From assembly GCF_018687715.1 (NCBI RefSeq), contig NC_056752.1, forward strand, positions 7,351,501 to 7,415,500: 64,000 nt of DNA. The letters are read 5' to 3'. Numbering within the stretch: the first letter of the stretch is position 1; every line of letters starts with the position of its first letter. The translations under genes and the position numbers were made by a program. Below the pieces are notes generated by a model. The model was not told where the DNA came from, made no database searches, and saw nothing but the letters and a program-made list of their open reading frames with translations. This stretch comes from Carya illinoinensis. Lineage: Eukaryota > Streptophyta > Magnoliopsida > Fagales > Juglandaceae. This document shows positions 12,643 to 23,118 of the stretch, in pieces.

Positions 12643-12810
12643 AGAAAGGAAAGTGGCAAGTTGTCATGATGTTCTTTTCTCTTTTTTTAAATTTAATTTT
12701 TAATTTTTATTTTATAAATTATTGGCAGAAAGGAAAGTGGCAAGTTGTCATGATGTTCTTTTCTCTTTTTTTAAATTTAATTTTTAATTTTTATTTTATA
12801 AATTATTGGC
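12643..12810. repeat. Perfect 84-bp tandem duplication inside the hAT element
   Basis: Bases 12643-12726 are repeated without visible change at 12727-12810. The unit starts AGAAAGGAAAGTGGCAAG and ends AAATTATTGGC. The lack of differences suggests it arose long after the element decayed. Confidence 0.95.
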
Positions 12811-14278
12811 ATACTTTGAATTAATGGCCTAACTATTAAGAAACTGAAATAAGGAGTGAGGAGCCAAAAATAAAAACAATTGAGAGGGAAGAAAAAATGA
12901 GTGCTAGAGTTGAATGGCAGTGAGGTTTGTCGGGAATCACTACTTTGCATTGCATTACATGTCCTACTAAATTGATCTACTGCATCCATGTTGTAAAAGT
13001 GACATTTTTGTGCTTTGTTACCATGTAAAAAAAGTTAGATTTTTTCTACTGGCTAGTGTATCTAAACTCTCTGATTATGCATGTGGAGGAGATAGTTTAC
13101 TCATATATATATATATATATATATGCTATGAGATCTTCAGACTATACCAAAATTGTCTCAATGCCATCTCCAGTTCACAGTCCAATCAGAAGCAGCCACA
13201 TAAACTCTATTTATGTGTATCTTATGTCTTAAGCTTCTCATTCATTAAAAACGACCCCCAATAGTTAAGAACATTTCATTTAAACATTCAAATAGAGCAT
13301 AGGTCCAATACTAGTGGAAATGGTAGCAGAGGAAAATGTTGAGAACTTTTGTGAGCAGCCATTCAAACAGTGAGGGTGAGGAAAATGTTGGCATTTTTAT
13401 TGATTTATTTTTATTTATCTATTTTATGGTCTCTATGTACTTTATTGAGTCTGCTCTGCTTCCTTCTTTATTTTCTTTCTCAAAATTGCTTGTATATGTT
13501 AAAACTATATGATCACACATAACGTAATTGACATGCCTAACTTTAAGAGTTTGAGATAGGACTAGAGTTGATGTAGGATTTTGGGTCGTATTATTCTTCA
13601 TGCCAGCATATTTGTTAGTGAACATGAAGACATCGTAAAGAAGTGAAGCCAGCCAATTCTCTTTATTTAATCAAAAGGTCATGCCCTATCTGCTTTTTTG
13701 AAACAGATACAGGCTGTTTAGTATTCAATTTGTCAAACATTTTATTTTGAAAAAACAACCCCACACCTGTGACTAAATCGAACTTGTTTGCAGAGCAGAG
13801 CAGTATGCAAATATGAAATTCTCATTAATAAACATGTTTAGAAAAGATATATCATTAGAAATTTTTTTTCTTTAATGCTAAGTTAAGGTTTCTTTTAAGG
13901 TGGATGTATCATTAGAAAAGATAAATAGCATCAATGTGTTTGTGTAAAATGTTTAGTTTATGTTTTAAGTACTAACAGAAAGTTGTTAGTCTTATAGTTC
14001 TATCAAGGAAAGTCAGTTCAATTAAGTACCATTAGTTTAAAAACCCGTGTTTAGTCCCATGATACAAAAAACCTCGTGAAAATAATGGTATAAACCCGAA
14101 AGAGAATACCAACTAAATGTATTTTACATTTCAATTTATTTTACATTTCAAATAAACTGTGTTATGCCAATCAGTCTATGCATTAAGTATATATACATAA
14201 TTATATATATATATGTGTATATATATATATTTGAGGATTAAGTATTGATGTTTATATATATGTGTCAGATTTCAAGGT

Positions 14279-16460
14279 ATGGATGCACAACCATACCCAA
14301 TACTGAGATCCAGACCCACATCTAGAATACAAACTTCATGTGTAAGTCGTCGATTCCCACTCCCGGTAGACATAGAAGATGAAGATACATTTAATGAGGA
14401 GGAAGATATGGCTATTAGGGATGAGCTGGATGTACCACCTCCATCCGTGAGGCCACCACAACCACGATTAAATAAAAAAAGGTCGTGTATGTGCGAACAT
14501 TTCACCAAGGTTAACGGTAGTCCTGAGGAATCGCAGGCAGCTTGCAACCATTGTGGCCAACAAGTTGGATGCCATTCAAAGAAACAAGGCACTGCTTATT
14601 TGATATCACATCTAAATGGTTGCCAGAGGTATAAGATAGCGAAGGGATTGACGGCCAAAGATCAGACAAAGTTTAGTTACGAAACTTCTACTGCGACTGA
14701 TAGTACGCAACTTAAGAAAATGGTCATCTCTCAATATCGTGAGAAAATGTTGAGATATGCGATTGTAGAGATGATAATCGAAGATGAGATACCTTTTACT
14801 ACAGTCGATAAAAGAGGGTTCCAAAAGTTTATCAAGCTTATTGAGCCACAATTCCCATTACCATCATGGTATACAGTGATGTGAGATTGTATAAAAAGGC
14901 ATTTAAAAGATAAGGCTGAGATGAGAAAAATGTTTGTGACCACTGGCTAGAGAGTCTCATTTATGACTGACATATGGACGTCTATACAGAACGTTTCCCA
15001 CATATGTATCACAGCACACTACATTGACAGTTCATGGACTTTAAGAAAACGAATTATTGGATTCAAAGAAATCAATGATCATAAGGGTGTATCCATTGGG
15101 GTGAAGAGGGATAATTGCTTGAAAGATTGGAAAATTTAGAAAGTTTTATGTATTATAGTTGACAATGCCAGTGCCAATGACATTGCAATTGAATGGTTCA
15201 AGCAGAATACGAGGGTGAGAGATGATGTCATTCGGGACCATGAGTTTATCCATATTCAATGTTGTGCTCACATAATCAACCTGATTGTTACTGAGGGGTT
15301 AAAAGAAGTTGATGATTTTATTACAAAAGTCTGCAACATTGTGCGGTATGTGAGGGTTTCCCCCCAAAGGCTTAAAAAGTTTGAGGTAATAGAAGAACAG
15401 CTTGGGATAAAACATTCACAGACGCTGTGCTTGGACATTCCGACTTGATGAAACTCTACATGCATGATGTTGGATGTGATACAGAAGTACCAAAAAGCAT
15501 TTGAGCGGATGAAGGTGGAGGATGGGGGCCTTAAATATGCTTTGCTGGAGCCTGCAGGAAAGGGCTCGGTCCGCCAGATACACATGATTGGACGAATGTG
15601 GGGTTTTTTGTCACATTTTTACAGATTTTTTATGACATTACTATGACAATATCTGGATTTGCATATACGACTACAAAATTATGGTTCAGTCAGATCTCAG
15701 CATTACACCACCACTTGGAAGATGATTGTGATGACCTTAGCAGACTGTTATCTAGTATGGCTAAGAGGATGCTTACCAAATATAATAAATATTGGGGGCA
15801 AGTTGAGAAGATAATAAATTACTCTTTGTGGTTGTGATTCTTGACCCTCGAATCAAGTTTGCCATGATAGAATATTGAGCAAATTCCGTCCTCTAGGCAA
15901 TGAAGGCTTTATCGTTTATTACAATGCTTAAAATTGATCTCGATGACTTGTATAACCACTACAAAAGTAGTGTACAACCTTCATCTATAGTGGGTACCTC
16001 ACACTCGATTCCGACACCTCCCTCCAATGACCTTAGCCCAAATGGAGGATGGCGTCGACGCCGTCAGAATTATGACGTTATGAATGAGTATCATCAGTTT
16101 GTTGCATCAAAGAATATTATAGGGTGTACTTCGGAAGTTGAAAGGTATTTTATGGAAGATGTCGAGGCATCTAGTCCTACATTTGATATATTGATTTGTT
16201 GGAAGGTTAATTCCACCAAGTATCCAATCTTTCCCGTATTGCCAGAGATGTGCTAGCAATTTCTATTATTATGGTTGCATCTGAGTTGGCGTTTAGCACT
16301 GGAGGTTGAGTGTTGAATGCTTTCTAGAGTTCATTGTCACCGTCAACCGTGGAGGCCTCGTTTGCACACAAAACTGGATCAGTGATACACCCCTTAGACT
16401 AGATAGCATTGTCATTAATGATGAGAGCTATAGGCTTGAAGATGGTAACCTTATTTTACT
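14279..16460 (+). pseudogene. hAT (Ac/RICESLEEPER-like) transposase relic
   Basis: An ATG at 14279 opens a 201-codon frame ending at a TGA at 14882. The same frame continues past further stops (near 14948, 15137, 15446-15451) to about 15645. Visible parts in order: an acidic N-terminus; a BED zinc finger (about residues 75-120 of the first frame, with CNHCGQQ, then HLNGCQRY); a catalytic-core stretch with FMTDIWTSIQNV and IIVDNASANDIA; CCAHIINLIV; a frame change near 15645; LHHHLEDDCDDL; and after 16100 the C-terminal dimerisation region, read as EVERYFMEDVE and FDILICWKVNSTKYPIFP in another frame. This enzyme would cut and paste the surrounding element. With several stops and at least two frame shifts it cannot be made. 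Several stops sit where relatives have tryptophan or arginine, so C-to-T decay explains them well. Confidence 0.88.
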
Positions 16461-18410
16461 TGTTTTTTTTATTATTGATTATTTAATTATTTTTATGATG
16501 TTCAAAAATCTATTTAATTTATATTTTTTTTTATCATTTCATAGATGTAATTGTGAACCCTAATATAGTTGCCGGTGATTGATGAAGTATATATAAGGAT
16601 AAGTTGATATCAAAACTAATTTATATTTTATTGATATTAATGGTAATTAAATTTTACTTTTACTGTGTTCAGTTTTCTGAATCAATTTTGGTTATATTTA
16701 TTAACTGAAAACTTTTTTTTATCTTAATTTCAGGTACTTCGAGTGACCAAGTACGGTGCTACAGATGATGTTTTTCTTTTTAGCTGAATCAATATGTTTA
16801 TTCTTATAGATTGTTTAATCAAACTTTGAAATAGACTATTATTTCTATTATCAATTGTTTAGGACTTTCTAAATTATGTATAATAATTAGTTATACAGTC
16901 TAACGTATTCAAACAGATTTGATATTTTGAATATTGTCCCTAATACTCGTTCATCGAAGATAATTTTCATTTGAACAGTACATACTGCTATAAAAATTCC
17001 ATTTGAAGTTTGAACGGTAAATAACATTGTAAGCTACACAAAAAAAAAAAAAAAAAAAAAAACAATATTTATAGTCAAAATAAGCTTTTATATATTTCAA
17101 GAAAATTGAAAACAAGAATGAAATCTATACAAACATACCTCAAATTAATAAATAAAATTATTAGGTTAAATCATAAAACATTAATGATTTTTGTCAATAT
17201 AAATTTTTTTCACCACTAGTCACACTGCTATTTTACATATTTTAAGTGAGTAATATATAAGACTACTTAAAATTTATCAGATCAACAAATGTAACTGGAC
17301 ATGATAAAGTATAAAGTACTAAAGACTAAATATTTATTAATGATTATTAATTCAGAGATTGTAATTAACTTTATCATTTTCTAATCTTATAATTAAATCC
17401 TCATCTTTTATCATAATAAAAGGTTGTACATCATGTTTTTGTTTTGACATTATAGCTTATATCACATATTATTATGGCCAATAGTGTAAAAAGATATAAT
17501 TGTGTTATATTTAAAAGAAATGATATTTATAATTTTATAATATGTAAATCAACGTATTTAAAAAAATAAAAAAAATTCAGAATTTATATGCAAAAATTAT
17601 TATTTTAATAATTTATCTCACTATTTTTCAAGGAGTGCCTAACTTCCAATCTTAATATTGTGCAATTATTCTTTATTTATGATAATTCTACTTATCATCC
17701 TCAATTCCTACCTGTCTTGACAACTTATCTTTTCAACAACCATATCAAGGGTTTGAGAATGTGATTGTTGGTAATGGATTCTCTCTCACTATCACTCACT
17801 TCGGTTCAAGTGTTCCTACTCACAACTCCACATTTTCCTCATATAATATTTTTCATTATCAAAAGGTGCAATTTTATTTCCATTCAAAAATTTTGCTTAG
17901 ATAATGATTACATATTCAAACTACAAACAAAAAAAAAAAAAATCCTATTTGTTTAATTGAGAAATATTAAACAATAATAAAATCTATATAAAGTGAGTTT
18001 TTATTAAACAAGAATAAACTAAATTTAAAACAAGAATAAAATGGATGGCTCTTTTCCGATCAGCTTTTCCAATTGGAATTCCAAATTCTGATCGGAGTTG
18101 GAATTTGAAAGGCCCGGTTCCGACTCCATTGGAGTTGGAGCACAGGCCTAATGGCAATTGAGAATTAAATCTAATGATAGTCTATCCAAATGTAATGTTA
18201 TTGATGGTGTAATTAAAAAAAAAAAATTACGAAGATCAAAATAGGAAGCATTCGGGTTGGAAAGACCAAGGAATAGTATTCCGGCAGAAAATATTATTTC
18301 TTTTGAACCAAAATTTTTTTAAGTCGAGATGAAAATTTGAATTTCAACTTGGTTAGGTCAGTTCAAGATTCCTTATAAAGGATAAGTGCTTCCACTTAAC
18401 TTAGGGAGTA

Positions 18411-21400
18411 TGAATTCTTTCTGATTTTTCCTCTCCAAGTAAAGGCTCTCTCCTTTCATTGTACAGATTGATTGCTTACTACAATGTTAGGCTATACAAT
18501 CTCGAAAAAAGATTTATGGTGGGGCCTGTATATCAAGCTTGCTGCATAATAAGATGGATGGGGATTTGGAAGAACTATACAAAAAACCTTTTTTTGTTTG
18601 AGCATGAGAAGAAAGATATTGTGGTGGAGACAAACTTGTTGAACATACAAGAAATAGAGGCACCAATTGTCTGGTTATGACTTTACTTAACGACCGTCAT
18701 TTTAATAAAGAAGCAATAAAGCAAACAATTAGGAGAATTTGGAGACCAGTGTAGAAGATTTTGTTCAAAGACCTAGAGCCAAATTTGCTGATTGCAGAGT
18801 TTGAAGACCATAGAGACAAGAATCATGTGATGAGGGAAGGCCTTGGTCCTTTGATAAACATCTACTTCTGATTAAAGAGTTAGACATCTATTAGCAACTC
18901 AACCAAATCAAATTTATAGAAGCTTGCTTCTGGATTAGAATTTATTATCTCTTGCTACAAGTTATGAATGAGAAGGTGGGGAAACTCACTCGTGCGGCCA
19001 TTGGCATTGTCGAAGAGATTAATGTGGAACAAGTAGATGTGGCGTGGGATGAATTTATCATAATCAAGGTTTGTCTTGATATTTCCAAACCTCTTATGAG
19101 AGGAAAACGTATTAATTGTGGGCAAAGTTTATATTTATTAAAATCAGGGTTCGTGACTTGGTTAGGAAGGAAGGTCCCAATATTTTATTTTTTCAAGAGA
19201 AAAAGTTGACAACTAGGAATATGAAGACTTTAAAATTCAATTTGAGGTATGAAGGTTGTTTGGTTGTGGATAGTGAGGGCATAAGTGAGGTCTAGCTTTA
19301 ATGTGAAAAAAGAAAATTTTGATCAATGTTAAAAGTTTTTCCAAAAACCATATTGATGCTAGAATTTTTTAGGAGGGAGAGGGTATGGACTGGCAGCTTA
19401 CTGGTGTCTACGGACATTCAGATGTAGCAAAAAAATATGAACATAGAGTTTGATTAATGCATTAAAAGTGGGGGGTGATCAAGCTTGGCTGGTCTTTAGG
19501 AATTTCATTGAAATTCGGGGCAGATAGTAGAAGAATGGAGGGACAGATAGGCTAGAAAGAAAAATGGTGGAGTTTAGAAACATGATAGACGGTTGTGCAT
19601 TGAGTGATATGGGAAACAAAGGTAATAAGCACACTTGGTGTAATAGAAAAGGGGGAGAATCATAGCATTAGTGAAAGGTTGGATAGATTCCTAGCCAATA
19701 ATATGTGGATCAACCTTTTCCCCAATGTAAGAGTAACACATGGAACAATAACTCATTCGAATCATGTATCTATCATTTTACACATACATGGTGACCAATA
19801 CTATAGTAGAGGCAAGTAGTTATTTAGGTTTAAAGTTATGTGGGCAGACCATGAAGATTGTGAAAGAATAATTGTAGAATCTTGGCGTAGAGGTCCTATT
19901 AGTACATATATGAAGAGGGCGATAGACAAAATTTCAGCCTACAATTGGCAACTAGAAGTATGAAACAAAAGAACATTTGGATTAGTCCACAAAAAGATCA
20001 AACAATCGAGGGATCAGCTTCAACAAAATCCAAATGTCTGACCCTCTATGCTTGAGAATAGAGTAGCATCAAAATGCTAGAAATACTTCATAGTGTTGGT
20101 TAGAGATGTATGAGATACCATGGAGGCAAAGATCAAAGGCATTGTGGCTTCAAGTTGGAGACCAAAACACCAAGTACTTTCACAGGAAGGCATCTCAAAT
20201 AAGAAAAAAGAATTTTATTACTGGGCCAAAAGATGATGAAGGGTTGTGGCATGTTGGGAAAGAAGAGATAACATTATCTTGGATTATTTCCAATCCTTGT
20301 TTGCTACATTCACATAGAGCAGAGATTTTGAATTCCTTGATGGTTTAAAAGGTAGAATTTTTGAAGAAATGAATAGAGAGCTCACCAAGACATTCACCAA
20401 GGATGAGATGACTATAACTAGGATTGCCCCCTCTAGTTAGTCGAGCTAAATATAAGGTCTTCTTAGATATTAAACATAGAGTGTGGTAGAAGTTTCAGAG
20501 TTGGAAAGAGAAGTTGTTATCCCAAGGAGGAAGAGATGTGTTAATAAAGGCAGTGACTCTCTCTCTATATCCACTTATTCTATGAGTTATTTTAAGTTTC
20601 ATGGTATTCTTTGTAATGAGTTAGAGCAAATGATAGCTAACTTCTACAGGGGACAGAAAAAATAGGAACACAAAACTCAATGGGTCAGTTGGAAGCAAAT
20701 GTGCAAGCCAAAACATGTTGGTGGTATGGGTTTCAAAGATCTCATATCCTTTAATGATGCTCTTTTGGCTAAACATGAATGGAGAATCATGAATGTAAGG
20801 AATACATTACTTCCTAGCATTTTCAGAGCTAAATACTTTCCTAATGGGAATTTCATAGATTCAAGGATTAGGCCACAATCCTTCTTATGTCTAGAGGGGT
20901 ATTTGGGGGGCGAAAAAATATATGATCCTTGGTTGTAGATGGAGATTAGGCAATGGGCAAACTATCAAGATATAGATTGATTATTGGATTCCTAGTTTTA
21001 GAAGCCTACTACATTGTCTATAGGAGGGGGATGTCAGGGGCTTAAATGAGACTGTGGATAGTCTCAAGGATGGGCATACTAAATGGTGGGATGTGGACAA
21101 GGTGAGGACTTTGATACATCCATCTGCTCCAAATGAGGTCCTAGGTCCTAAAGATCCTATTCAATTCAAGTGAAAATGAAGACACTCTTACATGGACACC
21201 TGAGCATAATGATATGTTTAGTGTAAGGAGTGCTGATGGGCCTTTTAGAGACAAGAAGTTAGAGAGTTCTAATGCTAGGAGATAGAAGACAATATGGAAA
21301 GAACTTTGAAAGCATGTAAAGAGAGGCTACCAACAAGACATAACTTACTGAAGATGAGGTGATCAATGATGCCAACTGCCAATTCTGCAAAAATGTAATG

Positions 21401-22194
21401 GAAGATACGACACATGCACTTTGGTACTGTCTTACACTTGAAAACAATTGGAAACAACACCTTCTTGCACTACAAATATTTGAGTCTAACTATGATTTCG
21501 TGGAAGTTGCCAGCCATGTCAAGGAGAAATGTAAAAGAAATGATGTTGAGCTATTCTTTCTTATAGCATGGAGTTGCTGGTATAGAAGGAACCATTTAGT
21601 TTATGAGTAGAAGACCTTGACACCTATCATGTAATTAGGCACACTCTTGCTTCAGGATGGAATTATAAAGATATAAGAGGAAGGCCTATCAAGATGATCA
21701 AAAGCTACTACAGATGGGAGCCTCCACCTCAAGGGAGTATGAAACTTACTTTTGGTGAGGCTTGCTGAGCAACATAGTGCTAGTGTAGGGATTATTATTA
21801 GAGATGATTAAAGATAATTAATAATGACAACTAACAAAAAGGAGAATGCAGTTAATGGTCCTATTGAAGTTGAACTACTAGCAATACTTTGAGGCTTACA
21901 GCTAAGTGTTCACTCAAGAATAAAAAGATATGATAGTAGAGAATGATTCTATGATGTTAGTGAAAGAGTTTCAACTCACAACAGATTCTATGTCTCTGTT
22001 GAGCCACATTATTAAAGATGTTAGAGAACTGATGCAGAGATTTAATAGCTGTACTATTCAACATGTTGGAAGAATGCAAAATGAAGCTGCTCATAGGCTT
22101 ACAAGATTTGCTTGGAATGTAATTGACATTAGTGTTTGATGGGAATCTTTCCCTCGTATTATTGCTTAGGTCATTCAAGTTGATAATCAATTAT

Positions 22195-22225
<31 letters not shown>

Positions 22226-22279
22226 CCGTCATTGTAAGCTATTCTTTGCAATAAAGCTTTATTTTGTTATAATAAAACA
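18411..22279 (+). mobile_element. L1-type LINE, 3.87 kb, decayed and lacking the RT palm
   Basis: A near-perfect 13-bp duplication, AACTTAGGGAGTA (18398-18410) and AACTTAGGAAGTA (22280-22292), marks the insertion. Protein traces run in LINE order on plus. An ORF1-like gag with a DUF4283 flavour covers about 18459-19200. The end of the endonuclease domain covers about 19600-19820 (SERLDRFLANNMW). A linker sits at 20106-20348 (KALWLQVGDQNTKYFH). Post-RT sequence runs about 20450-20940 (CKPKHVGGMGFKDLISFNDALLAK). A zf-RVT finger lies at about 21359-21610 (CQFCKNVMEDTTHALWYC). An RNase H-like tail occupies about 21700-22140. A 27-base T run (22199-22225) and an AATAAA-rich end close it. The central reverse transcriptase region, with its YADD site, is missing between about 20345 and 20450. 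Stops are frequent; it is dead. Confidence 0.85.
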
Positions 22280-22292
22280 AACTTAGGAAGTA

Positions 22293-23075
22293 GAATGATA
22301 ATTTCTCACACAAACTCCAAACTCAATTACTTATCATAAAATTTATTTACAGAGTCAAGTTAGGGTATCTGACAGGACTAGAACTTTGTACACGACATTT
22401 ATAATTGATAATTCTAATTGTGATCTGGTTACAAATCAACATGAAATGAATTAATAAGTTTGAACTGAGGAATTTGCCCAAGTGAATTGAATTAGGATTG
22501 ACTTCTATGTCACACAAACTAACTTAACATGATTAGACCCAATTAAACGTCATGAATTGTCCAATCTTATACTACTACAAAACATATGGCGTTGAAATTG
22601 AGCGGCCCAATCAATATTGAGAATTTGGGCCTTTTATATAAAACTTCCTTCGAAAGGTCATTCGGAGTATTAAAAAAAGAAAAATTTGACTTTGGACCGT
22701 CCAAGTGGAATGTGACGCTCATCCATCTCAGCTTCTATCCAGTTCTCATAATCATCGACCAATAAGACGGCCTGAATGATTACACCACGCGAGCTACCAC
22801 CACACTCGCACATATCAAAATCCAACGCCGGCATTCCGCCAGAGTCCAATTGATCTCCGTAATCCCGAATATGATCAGAGAAAACGACAGCGTACCACCC
22901 ACCTGAAAGGTAAATATATCCTAACCCTTTCCACGTGTTTCCATACAAAAGCGAGTAAAGCCTTGTTAATCTCACCCGCGATTGTGCTAATGCTCCTCAT
23001 AGTCTCACAAAATTCCGAAAGCCAACCCATACAGCCACCTCTATAAGACTTCCGTCCAAAGCTGCTCAAACTGAA

Positions 23076-23112
<37 letters not shown>

Positions 23113-23118
23113 GCTCCA
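22293..23118 (+). promoter_or_regulatory. Upstream region and probable promoter of the 14-3-3 gene
   Basis: Unique, moderately A/T-rich sequence between the LINE and the 14-3-3 start codon. A TAAATATA box at about 22911-22918, roughly 200 bases before the ATG, is the best TATA candidate. The run up to the ATG is a pyrimidine-rich leader ending in a CT repeat. No other coding sequence is supported; the short minus-strand frames at 22670-23156 are shadows. Confidence 0.4.
23079..23109. repeat. (CT)n repeat in the 14-3-3 5' leader
   Basis: About 15 CT units end nine bases before the start codon at 23119. GA/CT repeats in plant leaders are known binding sites for BPC/GAGA-type factors, but a regulatory role here is only inferred. 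Confidence 0.9.

Larger units (their letters stand above)
11109..18150 (+). mobile_element. Full-length hAT DNA transposon, 7,042 bp, inactive
   Basis: The element is flanked by an exact 8-bp duplication ATGGCAAT (11101-11108 and 18151-18158), the size made by hAT transposases. Its ends are TAGGGGTGTGC (11109-11119) and, on the complementary strand, TAGGCCTGTGC (18150-18140), 9 of 11 matching. Both subterminal regions (about 11130-11255 and 18055-18140) are rich in short CCGATTC/GACTCC/GGAGTTGGA motifs in both orientations, as expected for transposase-binding subterminal repeats. The inside holds a relic BED-hAT transposase (14279-16460). Before it lie a moderately GC-rich stretch with CT-rich leader-like sequence (11380-11600) and A/T-rich filler. 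From 16461 to 18050 I see no coding sequence, only A/T-rich DNA with a poly(A) run near 17040. Confidence 0.88.
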
